A model generated the notes under the pieces. The model saw only the letters and a program-made list of their open reading frames with translations. It was not told where the DNA came from and searched no databases. 37,641 bases of DNA. It comes from Welwitschia mirabilis (taxonomy: Eukaryota; Gnetophyta; Gnetopsida; Welwitschiales). Shown in pieces: positions 9,738-22,015 of this stretch (positions within the stretch are counted from its first letter, which is position 1; each line of letters starts with the position of its first letter). Where the stretch lies: assembly GCA_051453625.1 (NCBI GenBank), contig JBOZIK010000001.1:54835249-54872889 (forward strand), read 5' to 3'. Both the position numbers and the translations under genes were made by a program.

Positions 9738-12700
9738 TTACTAAATAATTCAACTATTTCTAGATGCTTGGACCAAGATCCATATGGGAATTTTAAAGAA
9801 AAAACAAGAAAATTTTTTAAATGTAAGTATATCTGAATTCCAAATATCACATGAACTGGATAGTATTTTAGCCATGTTAAAACCAAGAGTAGGACACACA
9901 AATGTAGGTTTAGTTAAAGGTAAGTTAAGCAGTAAATTGTCCTTAGTTAGAATCTATAGTATCACATGTATGATGTTTGTTTTTTGTGAAAGAGGATGTG
10001 AGCAGACCAGACTAGTAGAAGAATTACTTATTTGACATTTTTTTCTTTTTAACTATCCTAACAGTAATGATTACCCATTAGTATAATGTCTTAACTCATT
10101 CTTTAAGAGTCATTTTTCATTTTCAAAAAGCAAATACATTGAGGAATCTAGAAGCATTATCGTTGATGAATCATGGTGGTTTGTCCTAAAATTAATGGTA
10201 CATAGAGACAACTTGATCATAGTAATTTAATACAACCACATGACAGCATAATTATCATTATATGAATCATGTGGTAAGCAGCTAAACTTTCAACTTGTAG
10301 GGCATCCTCTATAACATATGATCTGACACATGTCAATAATGTAATTCCTCAAACTATTATAGCATTAAAGAGCTAACTTAGAATAATAAAAATTATCCTC
10401 TTTTGTCCATACTTTGATTTGAATCAAATGGTTTTGAATGTTTTTAGATCCATTTTAGTAAAGAATGACAAATAGTGGGATTCGAGATTCAATATTAAGA
10501 GCAAATAAATCATCAAATGTAAGAATTATCACCTTTATATAATCTAATTAATGGGATTGAATAATTTAATTAGTTTAATAACTTTTAGCTTCTATAAAAT
10601 CTCTATTTCTAAAATTATGATTAATCAAAATATTTAGGTAAACTTTGTGTTAGTTTTTTGCTATCAACTTTTGTTCACTGAATGTGAACATGAGAAGCAT
10701 TCTTCTAGTGGCTAAAAAGGATCACATTATTCAAGTAATATGGTAGATGTTCATGGTATTTTAACATTTTATCTTTTTTTACCTTGTGTATCCATCAACT
10801 CATCCTAGCCTTCCTTTGATTTTATGCAAATTCTGCCTAGTGGAGAAGCTTCTCCCATGATGTTGACTTTTCTCCTCTATGACTTTATAGTATATCCTCA
10901 AGATTGTATGCTAATGGAACTAATTGAGCACAGAGACTAGGCTTTCTTATTCCAATGGTAACACAATAGAGGCATCACTTAGGGGTGCATCATTGGATAT
11001 CTTCTCTCTTTTAGAAGCTACACCATTTGTCTCTATTAGATGTGAATTACCTGTGAATGTAAATAATCTAAACATGTTTGCTTTCTTTAGGTGGCGCATA
11101 GGCTACTGTTATCTTTGTTGGCATAATAAGAAATATTATGTTGTCAAGTTAGCTCATTTCTTGATATCTATATCATATTTAAAACTAGCATAGAAAAAAT
11201 AGAAGCCCCAAATGACATCCCAAGGGTATTAGCACTCATTTTATTGATTGGATCTATCATTTTTTTCACAAGAAAATGAAAAAAATATTTTACTTGGAAC
11301 ATGTTGATTGTTGATTTTGATTTACATTTTGTTAATTATGTGTAATGAGAAATAGAAAATGAAGCTACATAATTCTTTTTGTATTTTGTCATTTTAAAAC
11401 TATATTAAGGGCTAAAATCTAGGGAATTTAAACAAACATAGTACTTGTCACCTCATCCAAATCTATTGAATCATTACATGTAGAAAGCTTTAGTGACTCT
11501 CTTAATGTGATTACTCTATTTTAAATCTTAGAGACCATTAAAAGCCCACTTCTCTAGCCATAACCATGGTCTCTCATGTGGGTTTTATCTTCATTATTCA
11601 AGTTCATTTTTTAATAGGGTAGATTATTAATTCCTAACATGTCTAAATCATATGTAATCTTGAAATGCTAAAAAGGTAATTGAACTTACAATTCTGAAAA
11701 TCATATTGCCTATCATTTAAATAAATTATTATTAAAAATAATGGTGAAGAGAAACACTTGGATCATAAATTACTTTGCATTTCAAAACAAAGACACAGTT
11801 TAAGTAAACTAAAGATAGAATTAACATGGATAGATTACTATACAAGTCAATACTAAATAAAAAAGGCAGTTAATTATATACACTTGTCCCACCCTTAACA
11901 CCAAAAGTACAAAAGAATCAACAACAAAACAATTAACATAAATAAGATGAATTACTAATACTGAAAGATAAAGAATCAAAATACCTTTGATTCCATAGCT
12001 CTACCAAATTCTTGGTTTTAATGTGATTGGTGTAACTAAATACTTATAAAAGATCTTCATCAAATTTAGATTAGGAAAAAATAATAATAATAATGATTTT
12101 TGAGTAGAATGCTAAAGTCTTAATACTAATATGTTGTGTGATCCACTGGTCCAGCAAAACTAATTTGGCTTTATAAGTTGCCCTGCTGTGAGACATCTAA
12201 ACCTGATAAAAATTGTCATCGTCCTTTTGAACATAACCATAAATCATGCATACACATGGATAATATGGCAATATACAAGACATGGTTCTTTACAATAAGC
12301 ACCTATTAATGAAAAGTTATTGCAAGGAGTCTTGCTACTTTACTTTCATTGGGAAAGGAATAGAAAATTTAGGATGGAATGAGATCTTCTCACAACTTGA
12401 AATCTGATGTAAGAAGTTTATAATTGGAGTTTGACTTCTATTTGCGACTATGAAATCCAATAAAACATGATAGGAGGTGTCATCTAATTTGCAATTCATA
12501 GATAGCAAAATAAACAAAAAACAAAACCATGAAAAGAAAGTAAATTAAATTTTGCACATCACATGAATAAGATTGCTAAATTTAGATAGAAAAAATATCA
12601 ATATATTTGGCTTCACATATCTTTTACTAAATAATGGTTTAAGACATTTGTGAAAAATAGACACACATAAAATCCTACCTAAAGCATTCCAAAATCATAA

Positions 12701-13845
12701 GAAGATGGAACTATGTAAAATAACATACTATTGACAGAGAAGGAAGATCACAATAAAGTACATAAAACATATTAAGTAATATTTATTACTATATCAAGAA
12801 AAATTTAGAATTTTAATAGTTGAACAAAGAAAAAATAACGAAAAAAGTAAAAAGAGTGAATAAAGATGAGAAAGTTTCTTTATGAATTACAACCAATATG
12901 TCTAATTCCAAAACTTTCCAAATTACTAAAACTCATATTTAAATAACTAAACTACAAGAGTTTTCATTTAAAAAGCAAAATTTCAAGGCTTAAAAAATAA
13001 TGCTGTAAATGAATTTTTATTAAAACAAAACCCTATCTTTCTAGTTTACAAATTTCTTCCATTAAAATAAGAAAACAAAGATCTAGAGACATTATTAATA
13101 GTTCAAGTAAAATATTAAGTTGTGATCCATAGACATGAGAAATTCCTTTAAATCAAGATATACCTAAACACTTGATTTTAAGATGCAAATATCAGGATGA
13201 CATTTAAATCATACATCTGATATACACAAACCAAAATTGTCAAACTAAATATCACATAAAAGTAGAACATAAACATTAAAATATCAAAAACAAATATCAA
13301 CAGCTTGAAAACGATGGATTTCTTCACCTTCTGTCTATGAAAGAGAGCTAAATTGCCTTTTTGTTCTTTTCTTTCCAAGAAAGATGATCATTCAAACAAA
13401 TATTTGAGGCAAAATACTATGTGAAACAAAAATTCTAGATCCTAAGAGCGATTAACACAGACACATGTAACCTATTAAGCCACATCCAAATTCATGTTTC
13501 ATAGAGAAGCACTATAAAAAAAGCCTCTAAATTCTTGTTGCCTTTAAAATCATGTGTATCTTATTATCACTATTAAAATGAACATGTTTTTCTACCAAAC
13601 ATAAATCTTGAATTAAGGAAAAGTGCATCAAATTATAAATAAAAAATTTGAAGCTGAACAACAAGAAATCAAAAATACATAATCTAATTTAATACTATTT
13701 CATACTAAAAACCCTAGTCATATGTACAATTTGCAAGATAAAAATGAAATGTACCTCTTTAATAACTGCAAAACATCCATGAAGATAATTTTCGTCCATT
13801 TGATACTACAAATCCCTAACTTAAAGAGTCCTGTCTTCATTGGCT
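9738..13845. other. CACTA interior, nothing recognised
   Basis: A+T-rich, stops in all frames. Short ORFs at 9784-10035, 10924-11193, 12335-12517 and 13178-13378 have no recognisable motif and no supporting signals. A CACTATAAAAAAAGCC string near 13518 resembles a decayed CACTA end but has no partner. Confidence 0.35.
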
Positions 13846-14090
13846 TTAGGTGCCTTTGAGGCGGCTCTTGCTACTAAATTTGTTGAGGTTGAGTATGAAT
13901 TTTTTGTGGATAGGATTACATCACCATCATAGGTGATATAAACAAACCTGCCTATAACTAAGGTTGCAGCTATGGTTATGGATAAGGCCTCTAGACACCA
14001 ACAGGAGGCAAAGGCATTTGATTCTACAAAGGCAGATTCTAAGTCTAGGGCTAATTACTATCATAGGAAGCACCATTAGTGCTATTTTTA
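13846..14090 (+). pseudogene. Degenerate coding-like stretch, unrecognised
   Basis: One plus frame reads FVEVEYEFFVDRITSPS, then after two stops LPITKVAAMVMDKASRHQQE and AKAFDSTKADSKSRANYYHR. It is richer in charged and alanine residues than random A+T-rich frames and is locally more G+C-rich. No family is recognised. It sits just inside the right subterminal region of the CACTA, so it may be the 3' part of an element gene. Confidence 0.2.
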
Positions 14091-14137
14091 TGCCCTCAAT
14101 GGATAGTTAAGGTCTCATGAACATCTGAAATATTCAT

Positions 14138-14205
14138 AGTGGTGAGAGGCAAGTAGCAAGCATTGTGCAAGTAGTAAGTGGTGTCTAAGTAGTGAGCGAG
14201 CAACA
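14138..14205 (-). repeat. Short 18-bp minisatellite near the right end of the CACTA
   Basis: About 3.5 units of an 18-bp repeat, for example AGTAGCAAGCATTGTGCA and AGTAGTAAGTGGTGTCTA. Read on the minus strand (TGCACAATGCTTGCTACT) it resembles the 19-bp unit at 26491-26727. It occupies the same position relative to the element terminus, between subterminal repeats and an ATTTCAGATGTTCATG string. Confidence 0.7.
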
Positions 14206-14274
14206 TCCAAACAATCGAGGGTTTGTGCGAAAGATTTCCATGCATCTCTTAATGAACTTTCACTTAAGTTTTTT

Positions 14275-14449
14275 TTTTTTGTTTTTGGTCCTTTTATGGA
14301 GGCTTTTAAGGCATGTATTCTTTAAATGCCTTAAAAAACCATTTATTTTAAATGCACATTTTAATAAATGATTTTAAAAAATTTAAAATTCTCTTTTAAG
14401 GCATTTATTTAAACCAATGCATTAAAAGAGTTATTTTATTTTCTTTTTA
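14275..14449. repeat. Right subterminal repeat region of the CACTA
   Basis: Repeated TTTAAGGCAT, AATGCCTTAAA and TTAAGGCATTTATTT words in both orientations, mirroring the left subterminal region. Confidence 0.75.
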
Positions 14450-14470
14450 AAGCCTACATATCTCATAGTG
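14450..14470 (-). repeat. Right terminal inverted repeat of the 8.7-kb CACTA
   Basis: The plus strand ends CCTACATATCTCATAGTG. The minus strand reads CACTATGAGATATGTAGGC, which aligns with the left end with 6 mismatches in 21. Confidence 0.75.
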
Positions 14471-14540
14471 ATAAATTTTCATGTTTAACTATTTGTTGTT
14501 GACCTTTTGCTAAGGCACTACAAAAAGACTAATTAGGGGA
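14471..14540 (+). repeat. Repeat X copy 1, right part
   Basis: This continues the repeat broken off at 5764. It contains TTCATGTTTAA, then TTTTGCTAAGGCACTACAAA and AAGACTA. The other copy has the same words split by the copia element: TTCATGTTTAA at 17069-17079, and TTTTTGCTAAGGCACTAGAA with AAGACTA directly after 23412. Similarity fades after GGGGATA/GAGGATA. Confidence 0.75.
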
Positions 14541-14880
14541 TAAGGGGTAGTTAGCTTTAGCTACATAAGATTCTCTCTTGTATCATTAAGTAAAAGTTAT
14601 CTTTAGAATTAGGTAGATAAGAATTTGTCTTCTAGCATTAGGCAGAATGTTTATCATTTAGTATTTGGTAAAGATTGTCTTGTAGCATTTGGCGGAGATT
14701 GTCATGTAGCATTTGTGAAGTCTTTATCATGTTAAGTCCAATAGGTGGCCTTTAAAGCTATATTTCTCTATTAATCAGTGCTATCACCACATGTCTCCAA
14801 TTCCTTGACATGCCTCTGTCACATCTCTTCAAATGCTTCTTCTATGTGTCACCACCTTATATCTCCATTACCTTGGAGAA
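14530..14880 (-). repeat. Tandem-repeat block A, inverted relative to block B
   Basis: The core (about 14566-14725) is a degenerate tandem array with words such as GATTGTCTTGTAGCATTTGG and GAGATTGTCATGTAGCATTT. Read on the minus strand it gives CTTATCTACCTAAT and CCAAATGCTACAAGA, which match the plus strand of block B at 23815-23970. The similarity continues past the array: TCTTTATCATG, then GTGG-CTTT-AAGC, CATATG/CACATG and TCTCCATT words appear in the same order. The block looks like the U3 part of an LTR. It lies right after repeat X copy 1. Confidence 0.6.
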
Positions 14881-16920
14881 TTGCAGCACTTTGGAGCATC
14901 AAATTTTGATGGCTTTTTAGGTGACTCTTTTAAGGGGATGAGCTAGTCTTTAAGAATTGTCTAATAACTTCTTCTTCTTTCTTCTTTTTTTATTGTAAGA
15001 TTGTCTATTTTTTATAATACAAAAGATATTTTGTTTGATTTTTATTTGTGGATAACATCATTATTGGAATACTTAAGTAACTACTTTAATTATCAAGTTA
15101 GTTTTATTTTTTGAATCACTTTTATTACTTAATATTCTAATTTTATAGATCTTAAGTACTTTATGAGTCCTTACTTTCTTATTATTCTTGGATTAAATTA
15201 TTAAGTTATTTTCACTAATCATCATATGAAGGATGAGATTATGTTCCATAACTTAAGACAAATGCACTTGATAATTTAAGGTATCTTGCAAGAAAGGATG
15301 ATAGCATAACATTATATTGAAGAAATACTTAATGGCTAACTAGAAACATCTTGGGGATATCTTGACAATATAACTCTAATTTAAAAAAATCATTCTTTCT
15401 CTTTTTACTTTTTGTAACTTGTATTAGAATTAATGTCAGTCTAATGCTAGTTAAAACCTAATGTTATCCCTAAGGAAGAATGATAGCTAAGTTTTTAACT
15501 GAGTGTTAAATCTAGTTCATTATACTATAACTTAATCAGATTTTAATGATGATGTAAATTAGCCTAAAGGACTTGATATAAATGTTAATTTTTACATGTT
15601 AACACATGCATTTAGATTAGATTTTTCTTTAAGTATAGACTTTCCTCTTAGAATAAATTTTATCTTGAGAAAATTAAAAATTCTTAAAAATTTTGTGCTT
15701 GACGTTCTTTCTCGTATAAAACCTCATAATACCTTTTTCCTATATAATCATTAATTTAACCATTTTCAAGTAGAAAATCCAAAATACCATCTACTCCACT
15801 GAATAAATCATCATTATCTTCATTTTCACTATTTATGCCTTCCACTTTTATTCCACCTCCTTAACTCCACCAATCACTATCCCTTTCCATCTATCAATAA
15901 GTTCATTAAATTGGATGATCTTAATTGATGGTTGTAAGTGAATAAATAGTTAATAAGTGATTGCACTATTATTTCAAATTAGATAGAATTTAAGATTACT
16001 TTTAGTATTTCAAGAAGATGTTTTACCTATTTTCAAGTTAACTTGTTAAGGTTTAGTTTCACTTAAAGTCTTCTAATTGGAAAGTATGGTTAAATTAAGG
16101 TAAAATATACTTTCACACTAAGTACACTATTTTCACAGTATTTTATGGGGATAAGGACTATCTTGATTAGGTTAATAAGACAATGACCCCTTTATATACA
16201 TTAAAAATGTATTGAATATGAGAAGGATGATTAAAAAGAAAATAAAAATATCTCCTCTCCAAAATCACATTATTTTATGATTAATTAAAATTGGGTGTAG
16301 ATAACTACATCAAGACTATGGATGCTCACAGGTAGTATGGCTCTAATGATTTAACTGATGATATGTTTAAATGCATCAGGTCTATAAACACTCGCTAGAA
16401 ATGTAGCACCGACTCCTTTATAAATCAACATGTTTAATTCTATTGAAAGAAGATGTCATAATACTAAATTCCCAATTAGATCAAAATGTTTGAAACATAA
16501 AACAAGGCATGATTATAGAAAAGAAAATTTGGAATGAAAAAGGTGGAATTAGGATATTCTTTTATGTTGACTATTCTTTAACTTGTATACTTGGAAATTT
16601 TACATAATTAATTTTTGATTACTTGTAGGTTTACTTAGAGAATATCTTGTTTGTGTGATATTGTCACACATTTAAATTTAAAATAAAATACATGAAATTT
16701 CAATAAATTTAGTCATTAACTTAGGTATTCTATATTTTTGAATTCTAAATGATGAAATTTCATTAGGTTTTATGTTTTATGTTTTCTAAACATTACATTC
16801 TAATTTAAACCTTACATTGCATTATTTTCCATAAATACATTCATCATCATCATTTCTAGCCAGGTAATTAACTTGTTCATCAAAACCTATTATGAATTTT
16901 TCATCTTTTATAAACTTTGA
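14881..16920. other. A+T-rich sequence, nothing recognised
   Basis: No ORF with recognisable motifs. If repeat X is an LTR, this would be the remnant of its internal region, but no gag or pol motif is visible. Confidence 0.35.
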
Positions 16921-17096
16921 GGATAAATTTGAGTTTTGATTAGGGGGTATGGCATCTCAATTTTCACTAATTTTTTTTCTTCAATGCCTTAATAACATGA
17001 AATTGGTTATAAAATTTTTTAAGTTATACCATTAACACACTTAAATGCTTTTAGCACAAATAATTTTTTCATGTTTAATAATTTTGTTATTAACTC
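16921..17096 (+). repeat. Repeat X copy 2, left part, with possible LTR start
   Basis: At 16939-16949 the sequence reads ATTAGGGGGTA followed by TGGCATCTC. This resembles a gypsy polypurine tract meeting a TG-initiated LTR, and TTTGAGGATAAATTTGAG just before is like the usual end of a gypsy polyprotein. From 17021 it aligns with copy 1 (5722-5764, then 14471 onward). The copia element interrupts it at 17096. X may therefore be an LTR present twice in direct orientation; this is an inference. Confidence 0.5.
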
Positions 17097-18462
17097 TATT
17101 GGAAAATCTAGTTCTAAGGATTTTACTTATCAAACATTTTGCAACATTATGTACATAGATCATTACAAGAACATTAGACCTTGATAGGTACTGGATCATG
17201 ATGAATCTTCAAAGACAACATCTCATGAAAAGGATCAAATGCTAAACTAAAAAATTAATTATTTAAAGATATCTGAGAAATTGAAGACATCTTGAGTGAA
17301 GACAGCTAAGAGGTTGAAGATGTCTCATATGTACTGAAGTTCAAGTTGTAGGCCTTAAATACGACTATTATATTCAAAATAACTAAGCTAAAAGTTACAC
17401 TTGACATAGTTGAAGATGTCTACATGTTCTAAGACATCAATAATAATATAAAATAAGTAATAAAGTTAATTTAATTTTTAACTAATATCTTACATTTCAA
17501 GTAAGTTATGAACTTAGAAATCATGAATTTAGGATCAGAAAAATCCAACAATACTATAGAGAAAAATTCATTAAAATCTAAGCAAGTTAAGTGAATACAT
17601 CTATAAAGTGAAGATGTTTGACTATGAGTATACATTTACAAAAGTAAAGATGTTTTAAATCAAAGTTCAAATTGACTAAAACCAAAGTTAAATAACCGAA
17701 GCATAAGCATTGGCTATTTATTACATAGTAGTTACAAAATCAAATGCCTACCTTTCAATCTCAAATAACTAGATCTTCTTCAACTTATAAAGTGTTGACA
17801 TCATGAATCTAAGGAGAACTATTAGCATTTTATTAAATCAAATAAATATACAGATATTTAAAAGCATAAGTAAATGGAACCTTTCACGAATAAATCAAAA
17901 TATTCATTAGCAAAGAGCTAGGATTGATTTCATCTCTTAGACTTGGATCTTCATTACTATCATTTTCCTCATTCATACTTATGACGACAACAACAACTTC
18001 AAGAATCTTCAATACTCATCAAAGTAATATATTCAAGCTTATTATTGTATTACATTTTGGTTAGTGATTATGAAATATGTTATTTTTCAATATTATTTTA
18101 AGTTTATTCCTAAATATAAAATACTTTTCAAGGTAAGCCTTGTAAGTGTGTGCATTTTAGATATGACCTATAAGCACTTATTTGATGTGAAGTTATTGGT
18201 TAGTCAAAAAACCATTATTCCCTTGAGGGAAAGAGAGTGCTACATTTTCAAGAGACTTTCATTTGATGTAAGCTTGATGATGCATTATAAAACCACTTAT
18301 ATGGAGGTGTGAGTAGAAGCCACCCTCTGTGTGTGGATTTACCTAGGTTAGGAAATTACATTATCTTAGTAAGATTTTTTATTATGCATCTTATTCTTAC
18401 CAAGTTTAATTTTTATTTTATGAAACTTATTTATCCTTCCCCTTTGAATTCAATGATTTTCA
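17097..18462 (+). repeat. 5' LTR of the copia element
   Basis: It starts TATTGGAAAAT and ends TTTTCA before the primer-binding site. Near the 3' end are TTAGATA-GACCTATAA-type and AAGGGAAAGAGAGT words shared with the 3' LTR. The canonical TG start has become TA, consistent with G-to-A decay. The short ORF at 18064-18312 lies inside the LTR and is not a gene. Confidence 0.88.
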
Positions 18463-18464
18463 AA

Positions 18465-18480
18465 TGATATCAGAGTGGGT
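18465..18480 (+). other. Primer-binding site (initiator Met-tRNA type)
   Basis: TGATATCAGAGTGGGT sits two bases after the LTR. The copia consensus is TGGTATCAGAGC, complementary to the 3' end of initiator methionine tRNA. The two differences are G-to-A and C-to-T transitions. Confidence 0.85.
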
Positions 18481-18529
18481 ACTCATCAAAAGGAGTAACT
18501 TCCTTGAGTGAACAATGGAATGAATGTCA

Positions 18530-19340
18530 TCCATTAAGCCTTTACTCTTTAAATGGATAAATTATGCCTATTTCAAGATGAGGATATAAACATTCTTATA
18601 ATCTTATGAGTTTTGGATCTAGAGAAACAAAGATAAAGGATACACAAAAACTATAATAGAAATAAAAATGTCTAGTCAAGAGGCTTATCCTTCTCTCATG
18701 ACGATTGCATCTTCTTAAGAATAAAAAGATCAAATAAGAGAAGAAGATGAATCAGATAAGAAAAATGACATATATTTAAATCTTTAATAAAGGTAAAAAC
18801 TTATTTTTAAAGGGTTTATCAAACTAGAAAAGGTATATATTAAAATAAATAAATTACTTCATACTCATGAAGAATCTCTTGAATAAGCAAAGAATATTAG
18901 CACTAAATTATCCTTTGAAAACTCAGAACTTAACACTGAGGTTAGTATACTAACATGTAATTTGGATAATGTAAAAAAAGAACTTTTAAAGTCAAATAAA
19001 ATCAATAAAAAATTCACCCAAGAAAAGGAGATATTTAATATCATGCTTGAATAATGTAGACGATTAAATGATAAATATGGCTTATGACATAATAAGGGTT
19101 CACCAAGCACTTCAGCTTCTTTATTTAACAAATGGAACTGTAAGCCAAGGTATGAGCATTTAACACATAGAAATAATATTATTTACTTTTATTATCATAA
19201 TAGAGGTTATTATCAGTATAGATGTCTAATGAAATTCAAAAACATGTATTATGCTAATAATGCCAAAAGACCGAGTAGAATGGTATAGTGCTTTGTACAA
19301 ATCAGATTAAGAAAAATATGGGTACCAAAATAAAAAACAA
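18530..19340 (+). pseudogene. copia gag relic
   Basis: The start is visible as NYAYFKMRI (family: NYxxWKxRM), with stops and a frameshift around it. The middle region (about 18900-19060) reads ELNTEVSILTCNLDNVKKEL, a coiled-coil-like charged stretch typical of these gags. The zinc knuckle near 19180-19235 reads YFYYHNRGYYQYRC where the family has CxxCxxxGHxxxxC. Two cysteines and the histidine have become tyrosine, each explained by one transition. It ends with IWVPK at about 19318-19332, a common close before the protease in SIRE-like elements. Gag would form the particle that packages element RNA. Confidence 0.75.
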
Positions 19341-19369
19341 CTCTTCTAGCTGAAATAGCACTTAGAACA

Positions 19370-19560
19370 ATAAAGAAGCATGCATGGCAGATTAGTAGTG
19401 GATGCTTAAGACACATAACTAGAGACAAATCTTACTTCATTACCTTGATGAAGTTGTAATCTTTGGAGATAACACAAAAAGCTCTAATCAAGGCATTGGC
19501 ACCATTAGAGGAGGTAATTTACTAGAAGTAAAATATGTATCTAGAAGAATTGAAATATAA
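19370..19560 (+). pseudogene. copia protease-region relic
   Basis: WQISSGCLRHITRDKSYF corresponds to the WxLDSGCSRHMTGDKSxF block of copia aspartic proteases. The catalytic Asp of DSG reads Ser. It is followed in another frame by VIFGDNTKSSNQGIGTI, matching VxFGDNSKGxIxGxG. A frameshift lies between the two blocks. Confidence 0.75.
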
Positions 19561-19930
19561 TATCTTAAGTGTAACTCAACTTTTTGATGTAAATTTTTCA
19601 ATTAAATTTACAAAAGATTATTATATTATAAGATATCAAAAGACTACCAAATTCTAATTTACTGGTGTAAGGAAGTCCAATGTATATATTACCACCTTGC
19701 AAGATATATCTAACAATGAAATCAAGTGTTTTCTTAGCAAAATATGTGAAGTAGAACTTTATCATAGAAAGCTTTGACATGTGAACAAAGATCTTCTTAG
19801 AATTTTATCTATAAAAAAAATGGTAAGAGGTCTTCCCAAATTCAAGCATTGATAATCAGATCTATGAAGCTTATCAAAAAGGAAAGCAGAAAAAGGTAAA
19901 GTCTGATAAGAAAAATATTATCTCTATTAA
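19561..19930 (+). pseudogene. GAG-pre-integrase / integrase zinc-binding region relic
   Basis: The frame reads NLSVSQLFDVNFSIKF, then LYHRKL-stop-HVNKDLLRIL and KKMVRGLPKF (family: LWHRRLGHxNxxxLxxL, LVxGLPK). The glycine of LGH is a stop codon (TGA for GGA). The expected C-x-x-C pair reads S-L-stop-S, so the HHCC zinc site is lost. The minus-strand ORF at 19598-19780 is a shadow. Confidence 0.8.
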
Positions 19931-20650
19931 AAATCCATTAGATCTTTAACATGTAAATGTTATTGGAACTTCATCTATAGAAATTTTAAATAAGAAAATC
20001 TATTATTTCACAATTATAGATGATTTTCCCATTTTATGTGAATAGCCTTTCTTACACATAAAGATGAGATTTTAATGCCTTTTTCAAGTTATGCATTAGG
20101 TTATAAAATCAAATGGGATATAGAATCAAAATGATAAGAAGTTATAATGGCATCAAGTTCAAAAATGTAAAGTTTAGAAAATTCTATAAACAATTTGATA
20201 GTCAACATCAATTCTCTACTCCTAGGATAACCTAACAAAAAGGCGTAACTAAAAGAAAGAACAGGGTCTCAATGAAATGACCATGATAATGATGCATGAC
20301 AAAAATCTATTATATTATTTCTAGAGAAAAAGAATTAATATAGTTTTTTATGTTTTAAACAAAGTTCTGGTAATAATATTCACTTCTAAGACTCCATATG
20401 AGTTATGGTCAAGTAAAAAATCTTCTGTTTATTACTTTTACATATATGGACCAAAATGCTTTATTTTAAATAAAAAGGATAACTTGAAAAAGTTTCATTC
20501 AAAAGTTAATAAAGGAATTCTTCTAGGATAGTGTATGATCAGTAAGGCTTATAGGGTATACAATAACAAAATATGTGTAGTTGAGAAAATCACAAATGTT
20601 AAAATAAATGATATTGAGTTAAAATGTCAACATAAATGGTATTAAGTTAA
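19931..20650 (+). pseudogene. copia integrase core relic, all three catalytic acids lost
   Basis: HVNVIGT stands for HxDLxGP (first Asp to Asn), RIKMIRSYNGIKF for KxIRSDNGxEF (second Asp to Tyr), and GVTKRKN for GVVERKN (Glu to Lys). The downstream block SKTPYELWSSKKSSVYYF and GPKCFILNKKDNLKKFHSKV matches the conserved C-terminal part (family: TPYELWKGRKPNVSYFHVFG). SKAYRVYNNK follows. Several in-frame stops are present. An active integrase would insert the element cDNA; this one cannot. Confidence 0.88.
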
Positions 20651-20779
20651 CTCCTATGAATGTGAAAGATGATTATGTTCCTATGCAAGTTACTTAACCC
20701 TCTAGGGATCTTCAAGTTCAATTAGATAGTGAGGGGAAAAAAGAGAACATAAAATGAAAATTTCTCAACTATGATTAGA

Positions 20780-21065
20780 CTAAAAAAGAATCATTCTATT
20801 ATTGACAATATAGGAAATCCATATGGGGGTATTTAAACTAGAAGTCTTACTAGAGAATTTTGTGGTTATGTTGTTTGTATCTCTTAAGTTAAACCAAAAA
20901 ACTTCAAAGAAGCTAAAAATGATGAAAATTGGATTACTATTATGTAAGAAGAGCTTAATCAATTTGAAAGATGCAATGTTTAGGAATCTACTCTAAGACC
21001 TTCTAATATCTCAGTTATTGGCACAAAGTGGATTTTCAGAAACAAAATAGATGTGCTTATAAAAG
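20780..21065 (+). pseudogene. Start of copia reverse transcriptase, truncated
   Basis: TRSLTREFCGYVVCIS, VKPKNFKEAKNDENWITIM, EELNQFERCNV and VIGTKWIFRNKIDV match the lead-in to copia RT (family: EPKNxxEALxDxxWIxAMQEELNQFERNxVWxLV, VIGTKWVFRNKxDE). The next expected blocks (ARLVAQG, ETFAPVAR, YVDDI) and the whole RNase H are absent before the polypurine tract, so about 1.7-2 kb of pol is deleted or replaced. Confidence 0.85.
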
Positions 21066-22015
21066 CTCTCAATACTAAAAGATATGTAAAGCTATGTAGG
21101 AACTTGAGCATTGAGACTTACCCAATTAAGTGAGTAAATAGGTAACACCCTTTAAATTCTCAACTCCACTTTTAATTTATCTTATGAGTTGAGATTATGA
21201 TTAGATGTAGTTGAACTAGTTAAATTATGTGTGTGATATTTACATTTTTGAAATGTTATTATTATGATTGCTTTAGTTATAGATCGTTTTGAAAAATTTA
21301 GAATTTTTATTACATATGTCTTAACCTTTACAAATATCTCTAAGTAAGACATCTTAAGAATTATAAACATCTCTTTATGTACTATTGTCAAAAATTATTA
21401 GTAGAACATCAATTAGTATTAAGCTCTCATGAAGTCACATATGTATGGAAAGAAACAAGCTCCAAGACCTATATTATTTTTCTCTACTATTTAAAAAGGG
21501 ATGAAGCATCGGCAAATCAATAGTGACAATAGTAGCATTGAGTTGGACATAATTCTATGACACTTAATGCTTTTTTTTTCATTAATATATTAATAACTCA
21601 ATTTGATTTTGATGTGTCCCTAATTTTTATTTATCACTTTTAAATGTGCACATTTATGATCGATTGATTAATACTTAATGTATTTTCATGTTCTGATATT
21701 ATGGTAAATTACCAATAGCATGTTTCATTTAGCAAAAAGAAAAAAAAGAAGAGCAAACATTTTTGTACCTCATACTTTACACACTTATTTAAATGGAAAA
21801 TATCATGGTTTATCAGTTTTCTTTGTGCACTTATTTGATTTGCAAATAATTCATTAATATGTCTTTTCTAGGTAATTTATTTTCAATAGTTTAATGTCAT
21901 GGTTTTCTTATATCATTTCAACTAGTAATTATGTGCATTTCTCTATAATATAAATGTTTTATTTTAATTGATTAGATGAAATTACACTAAGAGATTTTCC
22001 AAGTTTTGGACATCA
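21066..22015. other. Noncoding spacer of the copia element in place of RT/RNase H
   Basis: A+T-rich, no RT or RNase H motif on either strand. Some elements of this lineage carry a long untranslated stretch before the 3' LTR, so part may be original sequence and part an internal deletion scar. The minus ORF at 21182-21391 shows no motif. Confidence 0.5.

Larger units (their letters stand above)
5765..14470. mobile_element. CACTA (En/Spm) DNA transposon, 8.7 kb, degenerate, no recognisable transposase
   Basis: The left end reads CACTACAAGAAGTAGAGGCTT. The right end, read on the minus strand, is CACTATGAGATATGTAGGCTT, matching at 15 of 21 positions and both starting with the diagnostic CACTA. 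Inside both ends lie dense AAGGCATT/ATGCCTT-type subterminal repeats, as in CACTA elements, where such repeats bind the accessory transposition protein. The flanks ACA and ATA fit a 3-bp target duplication with one change, and the uninterrupted repeat at 17021-17096 shows ATA at the equivalent site. No TNP2-type transposase was found inside, so it looks non-autonomous or too decayed to read. It contains a 153-bp tandem duplication, dispersed internal repeats, a broken minus-strand ORF cluster at 9054-9737 and an 18-bp minisatellite near the right end. Confidence 0.8.

Noticed and set aside
9784-13378. Short ORFs at 9784-10035, 10924-11193, 12335-12517 and 13178-13378
   Set aside because: Length and composition are those expected by chance in A+T-rich DNA; no motif, splice context or repeat of the peptide was found.
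13518-13535. CACTATAAAAAAAGCCTC as another CACTA end
   Set aside because: It is A-rich, matches the family end poorly after CACTA, and has no subterminal repeats.
5765-14470. Search for tandem direct repeats with unique spacers (CRISPR-like) in the AAGGCATT regions
   Set aside because: The repeats are short, irregular, in both orientations and at CACTA ends; the genome is a plant's.
14516-14531. CACTACAAAAAGACTA as a transposon end
   Set aside because: The same words occur in repeat X copy 2 (CACTAGAAAAAGACTA) with the flanking sequence also conserved, so the string is internal to X.
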